Shown one piece after another: positions 24,451 to 33,239 of a stretch of DNA of 50,930 nt. The stretch covers positions 95,859 to 146,788 of the forward strand of contig DDIM01000001.1 in assembly GCA_002338525.1 (NCBI GenBank). Direction: 5' to 3'. How positions within the stretch are numbered: position 1 is the first letter of the stretch; the number at the start of each line of letters is the position of its first letter. The position numbers were made by a program, and so were the translations under genes. The notes beneath the pieces are model-generated. The model searched no databases. It saw only the letters and a list, made by a program, of their open reading frames with translations, and was not told the DNA's origin. The stretch comes from Micavibrio sp. UBA1850. GTDB taxonomy: Bacteria; Pseudomonadota; Alphaproteobacteria; Micavibrionales; Micavibrionaceae.

Positions 24451-25794
24451 ATGAATCAAAATGTCATAAATGCCCTATCACAGCTTCAAGACCTCTCCCC
24501 ACAGACCACATATGGCGAGGTCACAAAAGTGCGCGGCCTTATGGTCGAAATAAAAGGCTTTGGTGATGATCTCACTGTGGGCTCTCGTGTCACACTGTGC
24601 CCCAAACGAAAAGCCAAAGTCCCGTGTGAAGTTATTGGTTTTGAAGATAACGCAGCCGTTCTTCTCCCCTTTGGCTCGTTAGAGGGCGTCGGCTTGGGAT
24701 GCAAAGCCGTATTTAGCGATATCCCACCTGTCATATACCCGACACCAGAATGGCTAGGGCGTGTAATTAATGGTCTTGGACAACCCATTGATGGAAAAGG
24801 CCCCCTGCCACAAGGCCCACACCCCGTCCCTATTCGTAACGCGCCGCCCCCTGCCCACCAGCGAAAACGCATTGGACAAAAACTTGACCTTGGTGTTCGG
24901 GCCGTGAACTGTTTTACAACCCTTTGCGAAGGACAGCGCATGGGGATTTTCGCAGGCTCTGGTGTGGGTAAATCCGTATTGCTGTCAATGATGGCAAAAT
25001 ACACAAGTGCCGATATCGCGGTCATTGGCCTTATCGGTGAACGTGGTCGAGAGGTTCAAGAGTTTTTGGAAGACGATCTCGGCGATGACGGCCTCAAGCG
25101 CTCTGTTGTTGTGGTTGCCACAGGAGACGAGCCTGCCCTTATGCGTCGCCAAGCAGCATATCTGACACTCTCAATTTCAGAATTCTTCCGCGCGCAAAAT
25201 CAGCAGGTTTTATGCCTCATGGATTCTGTGACACGTTTTGCCATGGCACAACGCGAAATTGGCCTGTCCGCAGGCGAGCCACCAACAGCCAAAGGTTATC
25301 CTCCGACAACATTTGGCGAACTGGCAAAGCTTTTGGAGCGTGCAGGTCCGGGAGTAAAAGAGGAAGGAGACATTACAGGCTTGTTTTCTGTCCTTGTTGA
25401 AGGGGATGATGAAAACGAACCTATTTCAGATGCTGTCCGCGGGATCCTCGACGGACACATTGTCATGCAACGTGACATTGCAGAACGTGGGCGCTATCCG
25501 GCCATAAATATTTTGAAATCAATTTCACGCTCCCTGCCCGCCGCGCACAATGAAACACAACGCTTGATCGTGAAAACAGCCAAACAAATTATTAGTACTT
25601 ACGAGGATATGGCCGAACTTATTCGCTTAGGCGCTTATCGAAAAGGCTCTGATCCTAAAGTCGATCACGCGATCCAAACCTATCCAGATATCGAAAATTT
25701 CTTAAGCCAAAATAAAGGCGATCATACGAATATCGAAGACGGCTTTGAAGCGCTTGCCCAAATCATCGGATTGAACACAGATGCCCAAGCTTAG
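24451..25794 (+). CDS. fliI: Flagellum-specific ATPase FliI
   Basis: FliI is the cytoplasmic hexameric ATPase of the flagellar type III export apparatus, related to the F1 beta subunit. The Walker A loop AGSGVGKS is at residues 168-175, Walker B is in QQVLCLMDSVTRFAMAQREIG near 250, and the type III ATPase block GEPPTAKGYPPTTFGELAKLLERAGPG follows. IGLIGERGREVQEF and IVMQRDIAERGRYPAINILKSISR are also family hallmarks. The length of 447 residues is normal. There is no clear Shine-Dalgarno sequence. FliJ overlaps its last 14 bases. Position opposite ctrA suggests cell-cycle control of export. Confidence 0.96.
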   Translation: MNQNVINALSQLQDLSPQTTYGEVTKVRGLMVEIKGFGDDLTVGSRVTLCPKRKAKVPCEVIGFEDNAAVLLPFGSLEGVGLGCKAVFSDIPPVIYPTPEWLGRVINGLGQPIDGKGPLPQGPHPVPIRNAPPPAHQRKRIGQKLDLGVRAVNCFTTLCEGQRMGIFAGSGVGKSVLLSMMAKYTSADIAVIGLIGERGREVQEFLEDDLGDDGLKRSVVVVATGDEPALMRRQAAYLTLSISEFFRAQNQQVLCLMDSVTRFAMAQREIGLSAGEPPTAKGYPPTTFGELAKLLERAGPGVKEEGDITGLFSVLVEGDDENEPISDAVRGILDGHIVMQRDIAERGRYPAINILKSISRSLPAAHNETQRLIVKTAKQIISTYEDMAELIRLGAYRKGSDPKVDHAIQTYPDIENFLSQNKGDHTNIEDGFEALAQIIGLNTDAQA

Positions 25795-26212
25795 CTCCCT
25801 CATTCGCGTGCAAAAGCACCGTGTCGATGAAAAGCAAAAAATTCTTGCAAGGCTTTATGCCGAGCTGGAAGCGCTTGAACAAAAAAAACAAAACGTAATA
25901 GATCAAATCGCAAAAGAGCGAAAGGTCGCAGAGGGTATGAGCAGCGATCCGCTCACTCAATTATCCTTTGGCAATTATATAAATAATGCAAAAAAGTCCG
26001 TTTCTGCCTTAGAAAACGATATTGAAAAAGTAAATGTTCGTATTTCACTTGCCCAAGATGATATTCGCGCCGCCTTCGAAGAGTTGAAAAAAACCGAAAT
26101 CGTGCATCAAAATCGTATTGATGAAGAAAAGAAAGCGCAAAAGAAAAAGGAAAATACTGAGCTTGACGAGATAGGCATTGAAGGCCATCGCCGCAGCCAT
26201 GCAGAAGAATAA
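25781..26212 (+). CDS. fliJ: FliJ-like flagellar export coiled-coil protein
   Basis: The protein is almost entirely coiled coil (about residues 5-125), with the FliJ-like beginning LSSLIRVQKHRVDEKQKILARLYAELEALEQKKQNVIDQIAKERK and a Lys/Glu-rich second helix. FliJ works with FliI as the stalk-like partner and chaperone-escort factor in flagellar export. Identification depends on position directly after fliI, with a 14-base overlap, length of 143 residues and coiled-coil character, because FliJ sequences are poorly conserved. Confidence 0.82.
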   Translation: MPKLSSLIRVQKHRVDEKQKILARLYAELEALEQKKQNVIDQIAKERKVAEGMSSDPLTQLSFGNYINNAKKSVSALENDIEKVNVRISLAQDDIRAAFEELKKTEIVHQNRIDEEKKAQKKKENTELDEIGIEGHRRSHAEE

Positions 26213-26236
26213 TGACAATGCGAGGCTAGACTTACC

Positions 26237-26926
26237 TTATCGTGGCTTTGGAAGTTGGTTTTGATTATACCCAACTGTATCGACAGGCTCGCTCAAACTT
26301 TCATACTGAAAAATATGATCAAGATTTGTAACCGCTCTATTAAAAATCTCCCGCCCCAGCTCTGGATCTGTTTTGATATCCAAAAGCGCAGTATCAAGAT
26401 TTTTTCTGACACCATCATCAATGCCTAAGACATTAGAGACAATTTGAAGCTCCACGCCCTCTAAATCATTTGTAACTATGGACAGAGCTCTTTGCTTGTC
26501 TGAAGGCAATTCATAACCAAATACTTGAGAACCGCATTGAATGTCTGGTGCTGTTTCAAGCATTGGAAATACCTCACCAGATTGATGATCTGATTCACAC
26601 ATCACATTAAGGCCGTTTACTTTAAAATGCGCACCATCAATAAATTGTATTTCTTTAACCTTAAAGCTTTGTATACCACCCTCCGGTAGCCGGATAGCCA
26701 GTTGCAGCGTAGACATAGACGTGTCTAAATATTCAAATTCAGGATAGTCATGGATTTCATTAGGAAACATGGCTTCGTATTTTCCATTAATTTGAAGCTC
26801 AGGACCTGTATGGTTCACAATTTTTACAGCAAGAATTGAGTCACATGGTTTGGAATCTAATGATTTTGACAAATCAATAAAACTTCCAAAATCGAGGATT
26901 GTATCCTTCTTTGCACGCATTTTCAT
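26237..26926 (-). CDS. Hypothetical protein (229 aa)
   Basis: Family not recognised. Residues 30-110 look beta-rich (ILAVKIVNHTGPELQINGKYEAMF; STLQLAIRLPEGGIQSFKVKEIQFIDGAHFKVNGLNVMCES), vaguely like a PilZ-type or split-barrel fold but without the RxxxR and DxSxxG motifs. The second half is helical and acidic and ends in a Gln/Asn/Pro tail. There is no signal peptide, so it is probably cytosolic. A very strong ribosome binding site (AAAGGAGG) sits five bases before the ATG, so the start is secure. It converges on fliJ with a gap of 24 bases. Confidence 0.75.
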   Translation of the reverse strand: MKMRAKKDTILDFGSFIDLSKSLDSKPCDSILAVKIVNHTGPELQINGKYEAMFPNEIHDYPEFEYLDTSMSTLQLAIRLPEGGIQSFKVKEIQFIDGAHFKVNGLNVMCESDHQSGEVFPMLETAPDIQCGSQVFGYELPSDKQRALSIVTNDLEGVELQIVSNVLGIDDGVRKNLDTALLDIKTDPELGREIFNRAVTNLDHIFQYESLSEPVDTVGYNQNQLPKPR

Positions 26927-27014
26927 ATCGGCCTCCTTTGTGAAGAAAAGAGACTATCACAAAAAAACAATATGTAAAGAGTTAAATATTAGCGCGTGTG
27001 CATTTAAGCCTATT

Positions 27015-27953
27015 TTACTCACAACCAAGCTTTTGGCTTTCCTGCTCACCACGACGAATGATCGCAGAAGAGGTACCACCAAACTCTTTATTGAGCTGTT
27101 CAAAAGATACGCACGCATCATCAACACGCCCCAACCCCGCCAAAGACAGACCAAGTTTCAGTAAGTTGTCAGCGGCCTTCACACCCTGTGGTGCTTTTTG
27201 GTAGGCTTCTGCAAACGTACGTGCGGCTTGTCCAAAATCATTTTGCACATAATATGCCTCACCCAGCCAATAACGCGCATTATCAACAAGGTCACTATTT
27301 GGGTAGTTTTGAATAAAGCTAGAAAATGCCTGCTCGGCCGCTGGATTATCTCCATCTTTAAGAAGAGAAAATGCATTTTGATACACATCTAAAGCACTAT
27401 CATTCCCTTGGCTGTTAAGAAACGCTGTGGCCTGCTCCTGATCTTGCAATGCCTGGTCTTGCGATCTCTGGTCTTGCGATCTCTGGTCTTGCAATGTCTG
27501 GCCTTGCAATGAAGTGTCTTGGCTAGATTGAACGACATTTTTTTCATATGTCATTGAATTGTTGTCTTCTAATGCAGCAGGTGTTGTCGATTGGCTTGTC
27601 GATGTAACACCGCGAGCCTCTAACGCCTCAACTTTTCGTGTCAAAATATCAACACTATTTTGATATTCTTCTAACTGACCACGAAGAGAGCGCACTTCGT
27701 TTTCGATATCACTCATACGCACTTGTGTATCGGCGCGGAACTTCTTCTCCTCGCTTACCCCTTGTGTCATTGAGGCAGGCAACTCTTCACCCTTATAGAC
27801 GGCACGGGATAATGTTTCGATATCTCGTTCGGCACGCGTCAAACGGTTGTAAAGATCGCTTTGCGCAAAGGCCTGAGACGCCACAACCATTATCAACGTA
27901 AAACAGGCCATGAAGACGGCCTGTTTTTTATAAATTGTCACGTTATTCAACAT
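27015..27953 (-). CDS. cpoB: Tol-Pal system protein CpoB (YbgF)
   Basis: Periplasmic TPR protein that coordinates Tol-Pal outer-membrane constriction with peptidoglycan synthesis. A signal peptide occupies residues 1-30 (ending SQAFA-QS). A trimerising coiled coil spans about 32-110. A Gln-rich linker with five-residue repeats (LQDQR, SQDQR) follows, then TPR units from about residue 190 (DVYQNAFSLLKDGDNPAAEQAFSSFIQNYPNSDLVDNARYWLGEAYYVQNDFGQAARTFAEAYQKAPQG). I chose the ATG at 27953 because AAGGA lies seven bases before it; a GTG at 27977 lacks one. It follows pal by 39 bases, as in other tol-pal operons; the tolQRAB genes are not in this window. Confidence 0.93.
   Translation of the reverse strand: MLNNVTIYKKQAVFMACFTLIMVVASQAFAQSDLYNRLTRAERDIETLSRAVYKGEELPASMTQGVSEEKKFRADTQVRMSDIENEVRSLRGQLEEYQNSVDILTRKVEALEARGVTSTSQSTTPAALEDNNSMTYEKNVVQSSQDTSLQGQTLQDQRSQDQRSQDQALQDQEQATAFLNSQGNDSALDVYQNAFSLLKDGDNPAAEQAFSSFIQNYPNSDLVDNARYWLGEAYYVQNDFGQAARTFAEAYQKAPQGVKAADNLLKLGLSLAGLGRVDDACVSFEQLNKEFGGTSSAIIRRGEQESQKLGCE
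27439..27513. repeat. Five 15-bp tandem repeats inside cpoB
   Basis: Five consecutive 15-bp units of the form TGGTCTTGCGATCTC with a few substitutions; the second and third are identical. In cpoB they encode five-residue units close to LQDQR/SQDQR. Unit length is a multiple of three, so copy-number change would keep the frame. Confidence 0.9.
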
Positions 27954-27992
27954 GATAATATCCTTATTTTGTTGCACTAAAAATCAGTACAA

Positions 27993-28511
27993 TTAGTTAA
28001 TTGTTGTTACACCACGGCGGTTTTGTGCCCATGCTGATGGGTCACTGTCAAACGCAACAGGGCGCTCTTTACCGTAACTTACAACTGACAAGCGAGACGC
28101 ATCAACACCAAGGGCTGTTAGGTAACTACGAACGGCATTTGCACGACGCTCACCAAGAGCCAAGTTGTACTCACGCGTTCCGCGTTCATCGGCATGACCT
28201 TCGATCGTGATTGAAAGATTAGGGTACTCAGACAACCATTGTGCCTGACGATCAAGAACTGAGCGTGCTTCATCAGTTAGCGTGTAGCTGTCATATCCAA
28301 AAAACACACGGTCCCCAACATTTTCAACAAGATCTTCTTGTGAACCAGGTAGAGCAGAACTTGTAACATCATATCCTGTTGCCGTTTCTGTACCTGTTGA
28401 GATTTGCTCACGATCAGATGTAACAACAACACCTTCATCCATAGCGTCCTTATTCGAACATGCTGTGACAAATACAGCGAGGGTTAACATCATTAAAATA
28501 CGGGTAAACAT
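27993..28511 (-). CDS. pal: Peptidoglycan-associated lipoprotein Pal
   Basis: Outer-membrane lipoprotein that holds peptidoglycan and is positioned by TolB-TolA. The lipobox is FVTAC with lipidated C18. A flexible Ser/Thr/Glu-rich linker follows, then an OmpA-like domain at about 65-170: VFFGYDSYTLTDEARSVLDRQAQWLSEYPNLSITIEGHADERGTREYNLALGERRANAVRSYL. The TIEGHADERGT and ERRA motifs that bind diaminopimelate are intact. AGGAG lies nine bases before the ATG. Gene order pal-cpoB is standard, and a 149-base gap on its upstream side probably carries the promoter. Confidence 0.96.
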   Translation of the reverse strand: MFTRILMMLTLAVFVTACSNKDAMDEGVVVTSDREQISTGTETATGYDVTSSALPGSQEDLVENVGDRVFFGYDSYTLTDEARSVLDRQAQWLSEYPNLSITIEGHADERGTREYNLALGERRANAVRSYLTALGVDASRLSVVSYGKERPVAFDSDPSAWAQNRRGVTTIN

Positions 28512-28660
28512 TTCTTAAACTCCTAGACCTTTATAAATAAAAAATTGATTCTGTTGCGAATCTAACAACCAATAACCTAAGTCAGTTCCATAAAATTACA
28601 AGATATGAACATAAAAGGAGTGAAATCATCCTCTGATTTCTTACACATCTTAAATAATAG

Positions 28661-29515
28661 CTAGTTCAGCCCATTTTCAAGCTCTTGTATCAGCAAATGC
28701 GCATCGCCTGTGTCGCCCTGCGCGCCCTCCACATCGATATATTCATATAGTAAACTAATTGCTTTTTTACGCTGTCCCAAACGAGCATTTAAAACACCTG
28801 CTTCAAACAATAATCTCGGATCTTTAGGAATGATCGCACGCATAATATCAATGCGCTCCAGCGCGCCGTCATAATCTTCGCCTGATATCAATCTGGTTTT
28901 AATATTATTCTGAAGTCTGACCAAAATATCACGATTGTTCATGGCCTCGTAATATGTAGCCGACAGCTCCTGATGGCCACCCAATAAAGACTTAAGCTTT
29001 TGACGAAGGTCGTGCGCCTCCATTATTTTTGCCTCATCAAACGGATCAAAAATAATCCGCTCTCCCTCATGCTCGATACGAAGAAAAACATGCGCCGGAA
29101 AACTAAGCGCAAAAAGTTTCCAATCAAGCTTTCGCGCCACGGCAATATAAATGACAGACAACGCAATCGGCAATCCTGCACGACGATCAATCACAGACAT
29201 GATGTCGGCATTATCCAAACGGTCATAACTTTCGCTATCGCCAGAGTATTCCTCTTGTTCTACTAAAATTTCACGAAGAACTTCAAGTCTGAGAGCTGCA
29301 CTATCGTCCCTGCCCTCGTCTCTTCTTGATTGATATAGCTCATAACAAGCCTTCGTCATTCGATCAATATGAAGCGTGTAACGCTCCATTAAGCGACCTG
29401 GATGATCAAGCGCTGCAATTAATAACGCGGCATCAAATACATCAACTTCGTCATCTGCCTTTTCAGTATACGCAGAGAGTTTGGATAATATTTGCGATGC
29501 ATAAGGTTCTATCAA
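28661..29515 (-). CDS. SirB1/transglutaminase-like and TPR-fold protein
   Basis: The centre (LDNADIMSVIDRRAGLPIALSVIYIAVARKLDWKLFALSFPAHVFLRIEHEGERIIFDPFDEAKIM) matches the SirB1/Transglut_core2 family, in which a papain-like fold often lacks the catalytic cysteine; no Cys is visible at the usual site here. A short TPR-like helical tail follows (DYDGALERIDIMRAIIPKDPRLLFEAGVLNARLGQRKKAISLLYEYI). Function in this family is uncertain. Translation starts at TTG: GGAG lies eight bases upstream and the next in-frame Met is almost 40 residues in, so the TTG is well supported. It lies between pal and the BON lipoprotein on the same strand. Confidence 0.82.
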   Translation of the reverse strand: MIEPYASQILSKLSAYTEKADDEVDVFDAALLIAALDHPGRLMERYTLHIDRMTKACYELYQSRRDEGRDDSAALRLEVLREILVEQEEYSGDSESYDRLDNADIMSVIDRRAGLPIALSVIYIAVARKLDWKLFALSFPAHVFLRIEHEGERIIFDPFDEAKIMEAHDLRQKLKSLLGGHQELSATYYEAMNNRDILVRLQNNIKTRLISGEDYDGALERIDIMRAIIPKDPRLLFEAGVLNARLGQRKKAISLLYEYIDVEGAQGDTGDAHLLIQELENGLN

Positions 29516-29576
29516 TCCAATGTCTCCAAATGTTTCATGACTAATGACGAAATTTACGCGCTATACGCCAATACCG

Positions 29577-30614
29577 TTAGTCGTTTAAAGAATAAGTCTG
29601 CACATCCTGACGAAGAAGTGAGCCTGAGCCACTATTTCCGTCTTGTGCATATGTTGCCGAGCTACCATCAGACGTATGACCAGCCGTTGTATCCGAGCCC
29701 GCCCATTGACCTGGTGGTGGAAGCTGTCCTCGCGCAACATATGGCTCAGGTTGCGCCATCGGTGATGGGCCTGTGGGGTGAACAACGTTTCCGCCTGCAG
29801 CTGGTGAAACATTTGAATAAGGTGAGGCTTGCATCTGTTCGCTGCCGCCAATTGGCGCCCCTATTGTGCCCTGCTGCTGATTAGATGAGTATTGAACCGC
29901 TTGGTTTTGGCCGTTGTACTGCCCATTATATTGGCTGTTATACTGAACATCATCAGGCAATGAATTGTATTGGTTATAATCAGGCTGAGGGGCTGGCGCC
30001 GAATTCAATGTTTCCTGCGTCAACGGTTGGCCTGCAAATTTCACGTAACTCACAACTTCTTTTACACCAGATACCGTGCGCGCTTTGTCAATCACACGGT
30101 TTAACTCCATTTGATTGCGCGCAACACCCATAAGGTAAACAGTGCCTTGCACGGTATCGATTGAGAAGTTAATCGATTGTATTTCTTTGTCTAATGTTAG
30201 CTTTGTTTTTAATTGTGTTGTAATCCAAACATCACGGGCAAAGCCTGAAATTCCTTCACCCTCTGCCACTTTAATCTCATTGATAACTTGCTTCACGCCG
30301 TTGGGCTGCCACGCCAGGCGAACCGCTTCCACGCGGTGGTGAGAGTCTTGTACAACCCCTGTAATTAATACACGCCCTTGGCTCACAGTCAGGTCAAGCT
30401 TGCGAAAAATGTCCAAATCACGTTGAAACCACAAATTATTAATTTGTGTTTGAATTGATATGTCTGATGCCGCACGGCGCAAGCCGCCTTCTTTTGCTGC
30501 CTCAATACCTGTTTTAGCGCCAACCCCAACAGCAAGCCCCATCCCTGTACACCCTGTACTAAGAGCAAGAACTGAAACAAGACCAGCGAGTGATAGTATT
30601 TGTGTAGATTTCAT
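29577..30614 (-). CDS. BON-domain lipoprotein (OsmY/DolP-like) with Gln/Asn/Pro-rich tail
   Basis: Signal peptide with lipobox LSTGC (lipidated C22). Two BON domains follow at about residues 50-118 (DISIQTQINNLWFQRDLDIFRKLDLTVSQGRVLITGVVQDSHHRVEAVRLAWQPNGVKQVINEI) and 125-195 (AFARDVWITTQLKTKLTLDKEI.. VQGTVYLMGVARNQMELNRVIDKARTVSGVKEVVSYVKF). Proteins of this type maintain outer-membrane integrity. The last 140 residues are low complexity, with QYN-type repeats and Ser/Gly/Pro, and are unusual for DolP-like proteins. The start at 30614 is chosen; an ATG four codons upstream is equally possible and neither has a strong binding site. It lies downstream of yraN, as in enterobacterial yraM-yraN-yraP neighbourhoods. 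Confidence 0.88.
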   Translation of the reverse strand: MKSTQILSLAGLVSVLALSTGCTGMGLAVGVGAKTGIEAAKEGGLRRAASDISIQTQINNLWFQRDLDIFRKLDLTVSQGRVLITGVVQDSHHRVEAVRLAWQPNGVKQVINEIKVAEGEGISGFARDVWITTQLKTKLTLDKEIQSINFSIDTVQGTVYLMGVARNQMELNRVIDKARTVSGVKEVVSYVKFAGQPLTQETLNSAPAPQPDYNQYNSLPDDVQYNSQYNGQYNGQNQAVQYSSNQQQGTIGAPIGGSEQMQASPYSNVSPAAGGNVVHPTGPSPMAQPEPYVARGQLPPPGQWAGSDTTAGHTSDGSSATYAQDGNSGSGSLLRQDVQTYSLND

Positions 30615-30678
30615 TTTGATAAACATCCATTGTTGTTCGAATTACGATCTGTGAACATGTATTATGTGGAGCGCCTGA

Positions 30679-31020
30679 TTAAATTGTCCATGCATTCTTG
30701 ATATGACGTATATAAAAAGGTGGGGATAGGATCAACGCATCAAACCTAACATCTTCTGCCTCGTGTCCCTTTACCATCAAATAATGAGAGGCCGCTTTTG
30801 CAATTCTTTTCTTTGCAACTGAAGAAATCGAAAACGCACCACGATCATAATCAGGTCTGTATTTTACTTCCGTAAATACAATATAAGACCCCTTGCGGGC
30901 TATAATATCTACTTCGCCGAATTTGGTTTTATAGCGCATCTTTAAAATGCTGTACCCTTTGCACATCAAATACAACGCAGCAAAACGCTCAGACCAAATC
31001 CCTTTTTGATAGGTATTCAT
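30679..31020 (-). CDS. yraN: YraN/UPF0102 family nuclease-like protein
   Basis: A 113-residue PD-(D/E)XK-like protein of the UPF0102 family. Motifs are GIWSERFAALYLMCKGYSILKMRYKTKFGEVDIIARKGSYIVFTEVKYR, with catalytic-type D, E and K residues in GEVDII and TEVKYR, then AISSVAKKRIAKAASHYL. The biochemical role is unproven in the family. The start is two bases after the rsmI stop, so the two are translationally coupled. The order PBP activator, rsmI, yraN, BON lipoprotein is the same as in enterobacteria (yraM, yraL, yraN, yraP), except that the activator is divergent here. Confidence 0.92.
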   Translation of the reverse strand: MNTYQKGIWSERFAALYLMCKGYSILKMRYKTKFGEVDIIARKGSYIVFTEVKYRPDYDRGAFSISSVAKKRIAKAASHYLMVKGHEAEDVRFDALILSPPFYIRHIKNAWTI

Positions 31021-31022
31021 GC

Positions 31023-31910
31023 CTACATCTGCTCTTTAACATCTAATGCGAAGGCATAAACTTGCTTTTTTGCCCACCCTGATTGCGCCATCACAGATTT
31101 AACCGCATCTTTTGACGACGCCCCCAAATCGACCATTTCATGGCGTAACGCCTTAATAATTGCTTCATCATCCCATGACTTTTCTACACGCTCGCCCGAC
31201 ACGATAAGGACAACCTCGCCTTTAATTGGTTGGTCTTTTAAACGCGTTAATACATCCGAACACGTACCAGAGATCACCTCTTCATAACTCTTCGTTAACT
31301 CGCGCGTGACGACTATATGCCGATCCCCCATCACAGATGCAATGGCCTCGACGCAATCAACAATACGAACGGCTGTTTCATAATAGACTTGCGTTATGGC
31401 AAGCGCGCTATTTTTAGAAAACAAATCTTCTCGCGCCTTTTTCTTATTCGGGACAAAGCCTGCAAACAAGAACTCATCTGTAGCAAGTCCTGATAATTGC
31501 AACCCTGTCAGCGCTGCACAAGCCCCGGGAATTGATGTCACATAAACACCGCGCTCCACGCATTCACGTACCAGCTTATATCCAGGGTCGGCAATCAAAG
31601 GTAACCCCGCATCACTACATAGCGCAACAGACTCTCCTCGCTCAATTCGTGAGAATATCTCTTCGCGCACGCGCTCATCACTATGATCGTTGTACTTGAT
31701 CTTTTTAACCTGAATTCCATAATGATGAAGTAGCTTTCCTGTCACCCGCGTATCCTCGCACGCCACAACATCTACTGACATAAAAGTCTCTAGCGCCCTT
31801 AGACTGATATCCTTGAGATAGCCAATGGGCGTTCCCACCAGATACAACCCCGCAGGAAGTGACTGCGCGTTCAAATTGATCTTGATAGTTTCGCTCTTTT
31901 CGGTTGCCAT
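31023..31910 (-). CDS. rsmI: 16S rRNA (cytidine(1402)-2'-O)-methyltransferase RsmI
   Basis: RsmI methylates the 2'-OH of C1402 in the decoding centre of 16S rRNA using SAM. The tetrapyrrole-methylase fold shows LYLVGTPIGYLKDISLRALETFMSVDVVACEDTRVTGKLL, then SVALCSDAGLPLIADPGYKLVRECVERGVYVTSIPGACAALTGLQLSGLATDEFLFAGFVP, and ITRELTKSYEEVISG-like VVTRELTKSYEEVISGTC. I took the ATG at 31910 (MATEKSE). A longer frame from an upstream TTG would add 13 atypical residues. It diverges from the PBP-activator gene. Confidence 0.95.
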   Translation of the reverse strand: MATEKSETIKINLNAQSLPAGLYLVGTPIGYLKDISLRALETFMSVDVVACEDTRVTGKLLHHYGIQVKKIKYNDHSDERVREEIFSRIERGESVALCSDAGLPLIADPGYKLVRECVERGVYVTSIPGACAALTGLQLSGLATDEFLFAGFVPNKKKAREDLFSKNSALAITQVYYETAVRIVDCVEAIASVMGDRHIVVTRELTKSYEEVISGTCSDVLTRLKDQPIKGEVVLIVSGERVEKSWDDEAIIKALRHEMVDLGASSKDAVKSVMAQSGWAKKQVYAFALDVKEQM

Positions 31911-31975
31911 ACTTGTCTTTCTTGTGCCTACACAGTAAAAGTGAAACAACCACTATATAGGGGAAGAGCGATCCA

Positions 31976-33214
31976 ATGAACCATTTTTTACGCACAACAA
32001 ACAAAAGCATTTTTCTACTCGCCTTGACTTTGGTCGCGACGCTAAGTGCCTGTACCACAAATTCTTCATACAATCGCAGCCCTCATAACGGACCATGGCA
32101 AGGCCCCGTTGGCGAAACAAATTCAACAATCATTCCAGACCCGGCTACAAATGGCGTTACCAACCAAAATGTAGAGACAAAACCAGAGCCACAACTTCAA
32201 CCTAAAAGCATTGAAGCGGCCCTTTTGGTTCCACAAACAGGCAAAGGCGCAGAGCTAGGCCAAGCGCTTTTAAACGCGGCACAACTCGCGCTATTTGATA
32301 TGAACCCGCAAAACTTTCGCCTCATTCCAAAAGACACAAAAGGCTCTCCTATAGATGCGCAGATCGCCGCGCAAGAAGCTATAAATGAAGGCGCTGATAT
32401 TATCCTAGGACCCCTATTTTCACAATCAGTTCAAAGCGTTGCTAACGCGACCTCACCTTACAATGTAAGCGTTATCGGATTCACAACAGACAGCAAAGCC
32501 GCTACCCGCAATGCCTACGCAATGGGGTTTTTACCCAGCACCCAAGTCTATCAGATCTTAGACTATGCAAGACAACAGCAAATGCAGCGCTTTACGATCG
32601 TTATACCTAACAACCAATATGGTGAGCTTATCGCAAAAGCGGCCTCAGATAAGTTAAGACAGGATGGCCTGAGCGCGCCCCACATTCACAAGATCACATC
32701 AAACAACCTAAACCTAGCCCAGCTGCAAAATGATTTGATGACACATCAATCACAAGCTATTTTGCTGGCCGTAGACCTCAACACAGCGGCGACAATTTCG
32801 AAGCATTTCATAAACTATGGCCTCTCAAATACTCGCTTGCAGCGACTAGGGCTTGGCTTATGGGATGAGGCGCAAAATAATAGATATTCAAGCAGCCTCG
32901 AAGGCGCTTGGTACGCCGCCCCTAACCCCGTCAGACGCGCGCGCTTTGAACGCATATACAAAAACACCTACGGCACGACACCACCACGCCTTGCCAGCAT
33001 GGGATACGATGCAACGGCACTTGCCATTTCAATTTCCAAATATGGTGGAGACTTTTCCAGACAATCTCTGGCACGCCCTAATGGGTTTTATGGGTTAGAT
33101 GGCATATTCCGATTTAATCAAAACGGGCTCGTTGAACGAGGGCTTGCAATTCTAGAACTCTCAGGTGGCCGCACAGTCGTGCGCCTTGATGCACCACAAG
33201 AATTTAGAAACTAA
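31976..33214 (+). CDS. Penicillin-binding protein activator lipoprotein (LpoA/YraM C-domain type)
   Basis: Outer-membrane lipoprotein with the periplasmic-binding-protein fold shared by LpoA C-domains and Leu/Ile/Val-binding proteins; by homology to LpoA it would stimulate a class A penicillin-binding protein. The lipobox is ATLSAC with lipidated C26. A Pro/Asn/Gln-rich linker runs to about residue 70. The PBP fold follows: IEAALLVPQTGKGAELGQALLNAAQLALFD, then GADIILGPLFSQSVQSVANATSPYNVSVIGFTTD and RLASMGYDATALAISISKYG. It lacks the N-terminal TPR domain of E. coli LpoA. The divergent rsmI-yraN pair supports the identification. Confidence 0.88.
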   Translation: MNHFLRTTNKSIFLLALTLVATLSACTTNSSYNRSPHNGPWQGPVGETNSTIIPDPATNGVTNQNVETKPEPQLQPKSIEAALLVPQTGKGAELGQALLNAAQLALFDMNPQNFRLIPKDTKGSPIDAQIAAQEAINEGADIILGPLFSQSVQSVANATSPYNVSVIGFTTDSKAATRNAYAMGFLPSTQVYQILDYARQQQMQRFTIVIPNNQYGELIAKAASDKLRQDGLSAPHIHKITSNNLNLAQLQNDLMTHQSQAILLAVDLNTAATISKHFINYGLSNTRLQRLGLGLWDEAQNNRYSSSLEGAWYAAPNPVRRARFERIYKNTYGTTPPRLASMGYDATALAISISKYGGDFSRQSLARPNGFYGLDGIFRFNQNGLVERGLAILELSGGRTVVRLDAPQEFRN

Positions 33215-33239
33215 CTAAAAAAGATATAAAGATATGTCG

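Noticed and set aside
24486..25025. A 179-codon minus-strand frame across fliI
   Set aside because: It is antisense to conserved fliI, including its Walker A region; Pro/Arg-rich composition is a codon-shadow effect.
29492..29884. A plus-strand frame of 130 codons overlapping the BON lipoprotein and the SirB1-type start
   Set aside because: It lies antisense over two well-supported genes, has no recognisable motif and its composition follows the complementary strand of the Gln/Pro-rich tail.
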